A stretch of DNA of 64,000 nt from Pelodera strongyloides. Lineage: Eukaryota; Nematoda; Chromadorea; Rhabditida; Rhabditidae. Positions 1 to 11,458 of this stretch are shown piece after piece. Within the stretch, counting starts at the first letter, position 1, and the number at the start of each line of letters is the position of its first letter. Location of the stretch: assembly GCA_036852015.1 (NCBI GenBank), contig JAANDG010000119.1, positions 246,480 to 310,479 on the forward strand, read 5' to 3'. The notes beneath the pieces are model-generated. The model was given only the letters and a program-made list of their open reading frames with translations, was not told where the DNA came from and did not search any database. Position numbers and translations under genes: made by a program.

Positions 1-1009
1 ATCACTGGAAAAACGAACCCTGCATCACATTATAAAGTATTTATTTACAAAAAAATCGTATACACACTGAAAAGCTAAATAAAAATCTTAGAATTAGAAC
101 AGAAATAGAAATCAATAAAAATTGGAAGTACAAATATACTCGTATCATCAGAAAACTTATAAGCACAACAAAAATCGACTGTTTTCAACAAGTACTAACT
201 ACTAACTATTTCAAGCAACGATATATAAATCTTTCGAAACGTTTAAAGAAATGATGAAAAATGTGTGCAAACTGAAATCTTACAGATTTAGTGGGATATG
301 TCTAGTGAATTGGAAACGGTTGTAGAAAGTGTTTTTTTTAGAAAGTTAAGAAAGGTGAGCTTTCCTCGGCCGAAACTACACGAACTAAAAACGGCGGCTC
401 CCTCGCTGAGAAGCCTAACAATTGTTGTCACATATACGGTATTTCAACGCATTAGTATAGCACTTGTTGTCCCTGTTTGGCTCGTTTTCTCTGCATCTCT
501 TCCCTATAAATAGGCAAAAGCAGTCCTGGCTCGTAGAACAATAAAAGAACAATGCAAACCCTCAGATCGGTACAAAACACGGTTATTGAAACGTATATTG
601 GACAACATCATTATCATACGTTATGTAAATGAACATACTTAGACTAAAAACCGCGCAGTATCGCACATGATTTGCATAAACTACAGCGAACAACATACGT
701 TTCAAAAACCAACTATTATACCGACTGGTGTCTGGAATGTGTAGCCAGTAAACAGTGCACTCGATTAATCAGTTACAGTAACTTTTTTTAGCACATATTA
801 TATCCTCATCCATACCGATTACGTATTACCTATTACATTTGTGACAGAGACAGCTTTACACTTACAAGTACACTTAGATTTACTTTACGGTTACATTTAC
901 TTACTACGTGCTGCTTACGAAACACGCTTACGGTAAGGTCTTTCTCACATTCTTTTTTTAACACGTTCACGTACCTCTAACGACGAATAACAATACAGAG
1001 CCAAATAAC
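1..1009. other. Intergenic, no gene seen
   Basis: AT-rich sequence downstream of the LAMTOR2 gene. No exon with convincing splice sites and protein resemblance was found. A degraded MITE end is visible around 690-724, with the phrases GTTTCAAAAACC and TATTATACCG that recur in the TTAA-type elements elsewhere in the window. The small open frame at 298-513 has no recognisable homology. Confidence 0.5.
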
Positions 1010-2449
1010 TTACTCTGCATTCGCTCGCGCAATCTCTGCCAATGGAGCCTCCATATGCCTTTGCATGGCGTGCAATTTCGCCCGGACCATTCCAACTTTA
1101 GCTTGCTGGAATAGAGACAAAATGTCAGCCTATCTGCCAACTGCTAATCACGAAATAAAACCGCCAAACTTCGGACACTGGGTGGCTAAAGTGAAGCAAG
1201 CCTAATCTTTAGACCAGCTACATCTATCTCAAAAAACAGCGACAGACAAAGAAACGACATTTGATCGGCTGATCAGTATGTCAAGCATAAGTAATTTCTC
1301 ACCTAAAAGTCTGAATTCTGAATTGACATACTAAAGATTATGACGGCGTGAAGTAGAGGTTCCAAATCAATCAATAAACCGCATTATCTAAGTTAGCCGG
1401 ATGATAGTACCATACTTACCGGTGATGCGTGCAACAAAAGTATCATGTTGGCCACGGGTCCGGCCACCAAGAATCCATTCTCACATTCCATCACATACTC
1501 CTTCAGTTCGGGACTGCCACCGGGGAATGCGGCTATAAATATTATCTTCTACTCATTGCAAAAGCTTCCTACCGATCGAAAAAAGAGCACTTACAATTGT
1601 AAACGGGCATTATCGATTGAAAAAGGATCCAGCTCCTTATCTCGCTCATTTGAAGGTATGACGTCACGCGAATCTCATTAATACATTAGGTTTGCTTTAT
1701 ACGCTAACATATACAGTATTCGTTGCGGTTCGAAAAGCATGCAATTAGTCAAGGACGTAGCTAAGACTTTACCAATAAAACGTTAACGCGAATTAACGGC
1801 CGGTTTGTAAACAAATACTGCTGGTCAACTGTTTTCCAATACATTGTATACTAAACGAACCAAATTTAAAAGCAACATGCGTCTCAAAAACCGGTTGTTA
1901 TAACGCTCTAAGCAAAAAATTTGCATACAATAGTTGGGAGTACAGCATACAACATACGCCTCTCAAAAACTGGCTGTTATACCGCTTTAAAAATGTAATC
2001 AATAAAATACCATTCTTGTCGAATGCTGTCCAAATTGCGGACGTGAGTGAAGTGGAAACATTCGTCCTCTCATCCTTACGGCCAGAAAATGCGAGCAGGA
2101 GTCCTGAGAGAAGAAATTTACAAACAAATTATGACCTCCCACCATTTAGAATGTCAACCAAACCAAGCTACAGTAATACACACCGCTCCAGTAGTGTGTA
2201 GAGAGCCAGACACTCTCCTAGAGGTTCAAACTTTCGAAGCCATTTCAGTTTTTACTTACACTTTAAAAACAATACGGCAACTCCTTTGGAAGGTAAATCT
2301 ACACTACGGTAGTTTTAAAACAGCCGTTATTCATTTAAATGAAAGAATATGAGAAAGCGCTTACCATCTCGACCCAACAGTTGTGTGGCAATGATATCCT
2401 CGGTTGTTGCCTCCTTTAAAACATCGATCAGTACTTTCTGTCTTAACAT
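1010..2449 (-). CDS. LAMTOR2: LAMTOR2 (Ragulator, roadblock/LC7 domain)
   Basis: Four exons on the minus strand: 2449-2365, 2103-2011, 1532-1420 and 1105-1010 (stop TAA). They join in frame to a 128-residue protein, against about 125 in vertebrates. The N terminus MLRQKVLIDVL, the segment LLLAFSG, the SAIWTAFDKN helix and the C-terminal KVGMVRAKLHAM follow LAMTOR2/p14 along its whole length, so the product is one roadblock/LC7 domain. In the known family it pairs with LAMTOR3 in the Ragulator complex, which holds Rag GTPases on the lysosome for mTORC1 and MAPK signalling. The ATG directly follows a splice acceptor (ccag|GATG) with no upstream coding exon, which suggests spliced-leader addition. 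RPB9 lies 0.9 kb upstream on the same strand; an operon is possible but unproven. Identification by recognition, not by database search. Confidence 0.9.
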
Positions 2450-3350
2450 CCTGGAAGAAAATCTAATAAGGGAGTTATTAAAACATAAGTACTGAAAGAA
2501 ATATGTATATGCATTCTTCACACCTTCACAGCGCTCAGCCGCTCAGTACTGCACTACTAAAGTAGACCTCTTATTAAATCTTTTTGCGAAAGAAAAATAC
2601 AGTAGAACGTCTCCGTCTGTATTCGTAACTGATAACAAAGAAAACCACAGAATAGACAATGTTCGAAAAATTAGTTTCGGTACGCGAACCTCAGAAACTT
2701 TCAATCAAAATACGCCATACATCAAACAATAATTTATTTGGATAAAGTTCACAACAACCAATAACAAGATGAAACAACAATTAAAAAAAAGTTAATTTGA
2801 GACCATTTTGCTGTCGATAGAAGGAACGAGCTAAACAATATTCAAGTAATCAATAAGTTCACATAATCAGACACCTTATCATTCCATATTCCACGAAAAA
2901 AGATAAGGCAATACGAAAAAAAAACGGAAAAACGGCCTGAAAACGGAAAAAGACATTTTCTAGTCAACTTCTACAGGAAAATAAAACAACACAAAAAAGA
3001 TCAAAAGTAACGTACCCACACGTACAGACCAAAAAGCCTATTTTAACTTTAATATATGCAATTTACCCCTACAGAACACAATTATTACGAATTTAATCTT
3101 GTAAATAAAACAACTAAACGAAAACCTTATAGCCAAAAGTACGGTGAAAGCCTCAAAACACATTTTCCTACGCATCATAAATTTAAATAAGCAATACAAG
3201 GTCATAAATAAGAATAATTTACCTTTATCAATTAGTCTATAACGATGGGTGAAGAAAAAGCATTGTAGGTAAAACTCAGATATTTATAGAGATTGCATTG
3301 CCAATATCTATGGAGTTATGAGTTATATCATACCGTCCAGATATGGAGAT
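2450..3350. other. Spacer between RPB9 and LAMTOR2
   Basis: About 900 bases of AT-rich sequence between two minus-strand genes. No exon was found. It should hold the RPB9 3' UTR and the LAMTOR2 trans-splice region. This is longer than the roughly 100-base spacers typical of Caenorhabditis operons. Confidence 0.5.
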
Positions 3351-5179
3351 TTATCCGGTCCATCGATGAGTACAGCTCGTACACACGTAGTACAATCGCA
3401 TTTCCTCCTAAAACAAATATTCTACAACTACCGTTTTCAACTTGGATCAAACGAGTTATTAACAACCCTTAATAACCATGCAACATATTCACTATGCTTA
3501 TTTGGAAGGTTTGCTCGCCGGTTAGTTGGCCGCATGGCTTAGGCTATATGGATCAACCGCGCACAACAAACTTTTAGTCATTTTATTTGTATTGAGTATA
3601 CCTCTCACCTCCTCATTCTCCCTATCGGAACAGGAACAGAAAACTAAACATTTCCTTCAAATACGCTTCTACTAACCTCAGCCCTCCTCGTTTGTGCTTG
3701 GAAGAACACAGCTTCTGGGTGGTCGCACTTGGGACAGTGATGATCTTCAGTCTTCGGAAGGGTCGGATCATGAATCACATCGGCCACAATTTGAGTCAAT
3801 TCACTGCAAAAAGGAAGAAACATAAATATAGATATTAAATGCACGTTACATTGCTTTCTTTTATTGTCTTTGTGCGTAATAAATTATTATTATTATTATT
3901 ATTATTATATTAGAACACAGGGAATATGGAAACAGAGCGAACAGGCCTAATTACCTATAGGACAGGACTATTACGGAACAGAAAACGTAAAACTCGAGTC
4001 AGTTTACTGGAAAACCAAGAAATTCGACTCAAAACCCGAAAGGAGAAAATGGTACCTTGGGAAACAGAAATATTACCCATATTCCTGAACTACGAAACTA
4101 ACATTGTTAGGAAAACACGTTGAGGTGCATTGTTTGTGAAGTACAAACTACAAAACTAACGTTATTATGAAACACCTTTGTTTTGTCAAAACTACGTGTT
4201 TCAGCTGGGCGTGAAAAACGAGGCTTGGAAAACGAAATTGCTTTTGGATGGAAACGTTGGAATTGCATAAAATTCCAGCGTTTCCATCCAAAAGCAATTT
4301 TCAGGACGGTGGCCATGGAAGTCGGACATCCTCTTGCAGAAGACTAGAAGATTGTTAGCCCACCCATATAGTTAGCAATTACACAACATTCGTCCAGGTA
4401 AATAAAACTGAATCAAACACTAACAAAACCTTTGGAAGATCATTAACACCACAAGTAACTAGACCTCTAGAATGTGTCCAGCCTGTGTGTTTCTCTATCT
4501 TCTTTCTACATAATAATCATGCACTCTTCATGGAATAAATATAATATAATGAATGAAACGCTAAACACACTCGACTTCGTGCAATAACTTGTTCACGTAT
4601 ACACACGGATAGTCAGCATGGAATTTGGTCAGGAATTGGTCACGAGTTGGTCACCAAATGGGTTTGCCCGATCCTTACAATAAAGATAAACTGAATCATT
4701 CAACAAACACTCACTCGACTTCGTGCAACAACTTGTTCACGTATATACACGGATTGTCGGCAATCTGTTTATGATCACAATTCCTGCACGAATACATCAA
4801 TTGACGGTGTTCCTTGTCCTCACGCGGGTACAACATGTTATTGCTGAATAAACAACATTCAATGAAATGACGCGATATAGAACGTGATTTTTAAACGCAT
4901 ACTTTTAACAACACACCCATGTATTAAGGATATTATGGAATATTTCTGAGCTACAATGGCATAAATTACTTTTAATAAATGAGAACGCAGTACTCCAGTA
5001 TACGATCCAGAAACCACGAGTAATACCCGTTTCCCATTAGTTACGGCATAATCAAGATGGTCCTGGAACGCCCTAATTGTAAGTGCAAAGTTTCCCCAAT
5101 AAATATAAATTAAATAGGAAGTAAAAGCTTACCATTCAGGACAAAACTTGATACCGACAAATCCGGGGCCACCACTCAT
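3351..5179 (-). CDS. rpb-9: RNA polymerase II subunit RPB9
   Basis: Four exons: 5179-5133, 4843-4715, 3803-3677 and 3407-3351 (stop TAA), giving 119 residues against about 125 in human. The N-terminal zinc ribbon is visible as C13, C16, C35 and C38, and the C-terminal TFIIS-like ribbon as C82, C85, C110 and C113. The linker HEVDELTQ and the motif [10 protein letters not shown] are diagnostic. RPB9 acts in Pol II start-site choice, elongation and transcript fidelity. The ATG sits 7 bases behind an orphan acceptor (tttttag), consistent with trans-splicing. Intron 3 (between 3803 and 4715) carries a partial copy of exon 2, a retroelement-like tail and a hairpin, listed separately. Confidence 0.95.
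3840..3909 (+). repeat. Dispersed repeat tail with (ATT)n, copy 1
   Basis: A block of about 50 bases starting TGCACGTTACATTGC and ending in an ATT microsatellite. A nearly identical copy lies at 16437-16497, same orientation, in an Argonaute intron. A conserved block followed by a simple-repeat tail fits the 3' end of a non-LTR retrotransposon or SINE. No body is seen upstream, so the class is inferred. Confidence 0.55.
4228..4300. repeat. Hairpin in RPB9 intron 3
   Basis: Two arms of about 30 bases in inverted orientation (left AAATTGCTTTTGGATGG, right CCATCCAAAAGCAATTT) around a short loop. Probably the remnant of a short palindromic element. No terminal duplication was identified. Confidence 0.6.
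4566..4610 (-). pseudogene. Partial duplicate of RPB9 exon 2
   Basis: About 45 bases matching the 3' end of RPB9 exon 2 (4715-4757) with a handful of substitutions. It keeps the frame for [11 protein letters not shown] and a GT at the position of the original donor. It lacks the 5' two thirds of the exon and any clear acceptor, so it is most likely a decayed local duplication rather than an alternative exon. Confidence 0.7.
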
Positions 5180-5668
5180 TTTGGACCTAAAAATCCGTAA
5201 TAAAGATATATTCGCATTAATAGCTTTAGGAATAAAATTTCAGAATTGTCAAATTCAACACGTCAAAACAAAAATACTAATTGTACACCGTTTTCAAAAT
5301 GAGTCAAATATTATGACCCTATTATGAACCTAATATAACACATCAATATCCACTCGATGTCAAAGGCCACAAAACATTCAAAATCAAGATATTAAAATGG
5401 CACAAACCATATTCCTCGGAAACACAAAATTACCAGTAAACTTTATTCAGTAAATTAAGAAAAAGCTTATCATACAGAAGAAAGAAAAACTAAAAAAAAT
5501 CTACTAACCAAATATGTACAGTAGACCATACCCTCCCAGAGGATTTGGGTAAGAATATATGAAACCCAAATTCAAATTTAAAAAAGCAAAGCTTGACATA
5601 ATCCTGCGAATGACGAATGACAATTGACAATGGACAATTTCAAAAAAAATTTAACAATAGAGAATTAG

Positions 5669-5850
5669 TTACAGCGAAATACCGCCCGGTTTTTGAAACG
5701 CATCGTGAACAACTGAATTCTTACGTATATATGCTAAGTTGCTCGAATTTAGCTCGATTTTTTATTCTAATTTAAGTTCATTTGCATACGCTGCATTAGG
5801 ATGCTGGTCTACTCCATGTGCTTCAAAAACCGACTGGTATTTCGCTTTAA
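5669..5850. mobile_element. TTAA-type palindromic MITE, family A
   Basis: About 182 bases. Left end reads AGCGAAATACCGCCCGG then TTTTTGAAACGCATCG; right end is the inverted match ending TTTCGCTTTAA. The left TTAA has changed to TTAC. The middle is AT-rich with ATTTGCATA. It lies about 0.5 kb upstream of the RPB9 start. Confidence 0.8.
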
Positions 5851-6080
5851 GGTTAAACAAATCCGGAATGCGCATGCTAGAGAACAATGATTCACAATTT
5901 TCCGTTAAAATCACACTTCACTTATAATATTTCGAAATAACTGATAATCACTAAAAAAATACTCCAGCTCACAAATTCATTATATATCTAGAGAAACTGG
6001 CAATGGCAATCATTTATCAAAATAACATATCAATGTTCACTAATATCACAAATAAAGCGCATGAGGTGCGTGTAGAATTC

Positions 6081-6315
6081 CTAAAGCGGCATGGTACTTG
6101 TTTTGAAATGCACAGAGAAGAACTGCATTCCCATGTACGCATTCCCAACTGCATTCCCAAAGCGGCATGGTACTTGTTTTGAAATGCACAGAGAAGAACT
6201 GCATTCCCATGTATAAGTGACTTTGGTGCACTTCCAGTACAAACGCCCAGAAATTTGTATAAAGTGAACGCGGTGGTCCCGCATACGAGTCAAACCACGT
6301 GTCACACCGCTTTAA
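6081..6315. mobile_element. TTAA-type MITE, family B, with internal tandem duplication
   Basis: Ends resemble family B (TAAAGCGGCATGG at the left, CACACCGCTTTAA at the right). A unit of about 55 bases starting AAAGCGGCATGGTACTTG occurs twice, at 6083 and 6159, 76 bases apart, so the left part of the element has been duplicated in place. Confidence 0.65.
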
Positions 6316-6685
6316 AATCTGAAGTCAAACTGTCAAACGACTAGATGTAAAACATTATCTTCGATTAAACCCAACCAGCAACACAATCCTCCACAATCAC
6401 AATACTACGGGATCAAGATTTGAAGCATTCCAGAGTCAAGTCAACTACGTGATATTATGGTGAATATTCCAATACAAGGGTCAGCATACAGTAACCCACG
6501 AGTAAATATAGAGGTATCGCACGTGGTTTTGAAATATGTACTGGACAATTGTATATCCCTGTATTATATGTAAAATCTTGTGCCAGGGCACATAAATGCA
6601 CACCACACTACCTCTACCTATGCAGTGTATAATTTTCACAAACCACCTGCAATACTCTCTAAATTGAAAAAAAAAACGCACACCC

Positions 6686-9600
6686 TTATTCATCCCAATC
6701 CACCCATCCGTCCTCCTTCTGACTGTCTGCTCCCTCCACCTTCGGCTTCGGTGTCAGTGGTCCCTCGTCACTCTTCTTCTCTTCACCCTTCTTATTCTTC
6801 TCGCTCTTTTCCTGTGTCTCTTTCTCTGCTTCATCTTCTTCTTTCTCTGTTTCGTCACCACCATCAGTGGACCCGATTTCCTAAAAAAGTATAGAAGGTT
6901 AAAGTGGTATGACACGTGGACTGGAACTCAATGGATCACAAGTTGCGCTGCCACACATTTACAGGTTATGCATAGGAAAAAGAATACAGTGGTCCAGAAG
7001 CAGAATATGCTTCACAAAACGCACCTTAAAGACCCTAGGCTTCACTTCCGATAACCTCTATAGCAAATAATTGTGTTTAATTACCAAACCACACAAAACA
7101 CTACATGAGAACTTTAGTCATAAGTGTACAACTACAAATAACAACTACTATTACTACAACTGTACAACTACAGTACAAAACTCAGTTCCGCTTCCGCACC
7201 AAACTACAACTACCGCCTTCAACAAATACTACATACTACAAACAATTTTGGAGATAAAACTACAAACTACATTCTTCACCTCAATGTCGTGATCCTCCTT
7301 GCCCATGTCACTCCAGTCGTCATTCGACCTCTCTCCACTTTGTGGTTGAGACTGTTGCGTGGAATCCGAACCGGGGGAATCTAGACACAAAGAACGCTCA
7401 AAATAACAATAACAATGTTACAGGATATGATTACGCGTGCTGAGAATAAGGCCAACATCCGACTGTCAGACTTATTATAAAATTAAATAAAATAAGCTCA
7501 AAAATGATGTGCTAAGTCTCCCTTGTCTCTGGACCCTCACTCAGGGCCTTCCCACATTCAAAGATCTAAAAGTTAAAATATAAGCAAACTCCGTAAATTA
7601 ACCATCCGTTTTTGACTCCTCTTCCGCTTTGCCAGCCACTTTCTGTTTCAATTCCGTGTTGATTTTCAGCTCCTTCAACGTGTATTTCATTTCTTCGTCA
7701 ATTTCGGCTAGTTCAACCTGTAGTCGGAAAACAATCAGATATGTATGGCAACTTGGTAATCTTCGTTTTTAGATGGATTCCGGGATTCGGACTGAGCACT
7801 AACTTCTAAACAAGGAGGTGGACTTTCTGCCTGGCTGGACACTATAGAAAATATCGTTACCCTCATCCTCGTGTCTTATTGTTAGGACAATATGTTGAAC
7901 GCGCTGCATGTTCGAGGAACTGTATAAAACCAGTGGAGAAAAAGAAAGATGCTACCCATATAGGTGTGTGCTTATGCTAATAAATGTTGAAGAGGCAAAA
8001 TTACCCGGAAAAAGTATCTGCTCCAGAAAGTAAAGTTGTCGACAGTAGCGGGGACCTGAAGACATTGAAATTTGATAAAACACGATAAATTTTACCCATA
8101 CTATTCCGAAAAGAAATAAAAATTAAAACAGAACTGAAACCCACCAGTTTTGCATAAATTTCTCTCAGTGCTGGTGTATTTTGAAGAAGAATATTCACTT
8201 CACCACGATAGTGCTCCATGCTGGAAAGGCAATGTTAAACTGATTAATTATACTTCATTAACAAGATGCTTATCCACATCAAAACGCATAAATTAATCCT
8301 TGATAGTTCAGAGACAACGAACATACATGCATACGTATAATATTCATACCTACACAAAGTCAGGTCGAAGGTAAACCCTGATAGTTCATAGAGAACCAAC
8401 ATACATACAACATACATGCTTAAAATATATACATTTCGAAGCTCATATATTCAACGTTACAAACAAGCAAACAAACAAAAGCACAGTTGATAAGAAACAA
8501 ATTAACAAATCTCACTTACTTAAACTTCTGCATCCAATCCGCAAATACTTGCGGATCTTCCGGTTCTTTTGTGTACGTTTCTTCGTTGAATTGGAGTTCT
8601 CGCAATTTGGCCTAAACAAACTTAGATAAATAATCACGTCATAGTTCCCCAATTACGTAGTAAATAGTTACTATAAAGTTCATCTAAAGAGGTATATGGT
8701 ACTAAAATGCTTTCCCAATTGGTGTCTTGCAAAACTGTGTCTATTGCTATAAAATCTGCTTTCCTATATAGAAAAATGGGATGATAAACACTTCCAATCA
8801 ATTATCCTAAATATTCAAAATTCATTGAAAACGCGCACAACATTGAGCTCTACTCCTCTACTTCCACTTGTGTTGTGGATATTTCATAATTTCAAAAACG
8901 CCATGTTTCCAACTAGGATAATAAATAGGCAAATTTTTTTCCTTTAGTTATTATATGAACCATGCAGGGCATACAACTCGCCGGGAAAAGCTCAAACCCA
9001 CCTTCCAAATATATTTTGCGTTTCCCAAAATTGTATATATTTATGATGCGTCTGATTTTCACCCCTCCTAATATTCGAATCGCGACGGTGGAATGGCTAC
9101 GAGTTCAAAACCAACATCCAAATTTATGCAATACGTCAATTCGGAAGATGGTTTCGTCGGTCAGTTCGCCAACGAGTTTATGCTATGAACGTATGGACTA
9201 TGAACCATGACCCAAACGTCTCTCTTCTTAAAAAAACGTTAATTTGCATTATTCTGCGTGAGCATTTTACAATTCTCCTAATGTAACAAATTATCACTAT
9301 CTCCTTACCGGTGGGAGTATCGTGTGCCTGGCAGCCTTCGGTCGGATCTCCTCAGTGATATCATCCTCTCCTTCAGTTGTGTCTTCGACCTGTTAATATC
9401 TTTTACAAATACCGTATTACCGTAGCAGGCGCGTAGCGCGTACCGTATTGATTAACGGAAAATATTCTGGCAAATCAACAGCGCCTTGTACCTTCGATAT
9501 ACTGTAATAGGTCCAACAATAACTTTATACGGGAGTCTAGCTAGATGAATATAAACTACCAAATAAAAATAACAACCTAAGCATCAAAGAGATGAATGGA

Positions 9601-11458
9601 TCAAAAACAAAACAAAAATGTTTCACGATCTTCTAAAAAGGCGGCTAGACGATGAGAAGATACTATCCCATCAGTGACAATGAGAAAATGTTTCAATAAA
9701 AGTAATAACACCCAGCACTGTTTTGCACGATCAATTTGCAGTTACAGGAGAAAAAGTATTCAAATTCAAAAAACTGCTAAAAAAAAAGTTATCCAACCGT
9801 CAAATTCTTCACAGTGTCCACAAGGTTCTTCATCCAACCGAATCCCATTGATGACGACGACGAAACCTTGAGAATACATTATTTACTATTTAATAACAAT
9901 ATTCCTTTTTATTTACTTACCACGCACAGTCAGTTATCTTCATTCATCATTATCGTTAAACGATTATCCTACAATGTTTTTTTAGCATGTTTTGAAACAA
10001 GAATTGAACAAAATATTAAAAACGTATAGGCGTCCTTGTGTTCGAATGTCGAATTCGAACACTACATACATACAAAGAAGTATTGAAGTACAAGTATCAC
10101 TGAATAAAATATATAACTAACAGTGATTATAATTATATAATTATAATAAAACTAAAATAAACTAAAATATTATTTTAGTTTTAGTACCTTGGTCTTTTGT
10201 GTATTTCCTGAGCTTTCCGATCCTGTGTTTGGTTCTTCAGGCGCTTCTTCCACATCAGGAGTTACCTGAGAAAACTAATAATTCGAGCGCAAGAAACTAG
10301 AACAACAAATATTAAATACTCATTTTAATTTTAATAATACACCACGTAATATTAATAGTTCAGCGCATATCGGTCAAACTAATGCACAAACGTGCAACTA
10401 CTCTACGAAATATGTTCGAGTATTACTCGATTGAAAATTGGGTAAAATGGTAAAACAACCAAAATCAAAAATCAAAGTGCTATGGGACAAAAAAAAAGTT
10501 TCTAGTTTAAGAGCATACCAATTTCTCCAGGTACTGTGTTTGTTGCTTCACCTGCGCTCCAACTGTCTCGAGCCCTAAAATATCATGCAATTGTAAATCA
10601 TAACAAAGGAAACTCAAACTATATAGCAACCAAAATTCAGCATCTATGTTTATAAATAGGAAACACATACTACGTGTCTAAGAAAGAGGACCTTAAATTA
10701 TCTAAACCTACAATAAAAAAAAACGAAATCACTGCACATGTGACATCCACAGTATATCTAAGACATACTGGAACATCATGCCCGGGTAGCTATGGAAAAG
10801 TACACCCGCATCAGCTAACGCTGTTATGAAAAAAAGGGGAAATATAAATATTAATCTATAATAAATCCCCCACCATCTTTCGCCGCCGACGTCATTTCAG
10901 AAACCTCCTGTGCCATCACATCCTTGAATTCATCCAAATCCTTCTTCACCAATTCAAGCGTTTGGAACGTCTGCAAACGAAAGCTTCTTTTTATTAAAAC
11001 ACAATCGAAAACCTCCATCAGCGCGAAGTCGACGAAATGTAGCAAACAAAACAAAAATCACACGCTCAAGGCCTCAAGGGCTCGGTTTTCTCCGTCTTCC
11101 GTCCCGTCTTGCGTCTTGGTCATAAACCAATTACGGTATTATCACCTTTTTCCTCGTTTACAGAAAATGCACATGGTCATTAAACAAGTAGCAATTAGTT
11201 CTACGTTCTACGCAATCAATCACGTTCAAATACCCCAACTTCATCATTAACCATTAGCCATACCTTCTGCTTAGCCGACTGCAACCACGAAGAACCCCAC
11301 GACGTTCCAGCACTTAGCCAGTCAGAAGGCGTGGTATTCGGTTCTGCCTTTGGCGTCGTAACTTCTTCTTTCACTGTTTCCTTAGCCTCCTTTTCAATTG
11401 TTTCCTTCTCTTCAACTTTACTGTCTACCACAGCCGGATTATCCTTTTCGTCACTCAT
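6686..11458 (-). CDS. BSDC1: BSD-domain protein, BSDC1-like
   Basis: Eleven exons: 11458-11264, 10970-10874, 10574-10519, 10265-10188, 9389-9309, 8611-8520, 8220-8145, 8055-8005, 7717-7603, 7380-7280 and 6880-6686 (stop TAA), joining in frame to 378 residues. The order of parts matches BSDC1: an N-terminal amphipathic Trp-containing stretch (DWLSAGTSWGSSWLQSAKQK), a helix LELVKKDLDEFKDVM, a BSD core (FADWMQKF, LREIYAKLVPATV, FTFWSRYFFRV), then an acidic tail with DDWSDM and the terminal VDWDE. BSD domains are small three-helix modules; BSDC1 itself has no firmly established function. The tail is strongly Glu/Lys-rich. An acceptor lies about a dozen bases before the ATG. Could also be called a SYAP1-related protein, but the acidic Trp tail favours BSDC1. 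Confidence 0.85.

Larger units (their letters stand above)
5180..6685. other. Intergenic between BSDC1-like and RPB9
   Basis: No exon found. It holds a complete TTAA-type MITE (5669-5850) and a tandemly duplicated MITE fragment (6081-6315), both listed separately. Confidence 0.55.
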
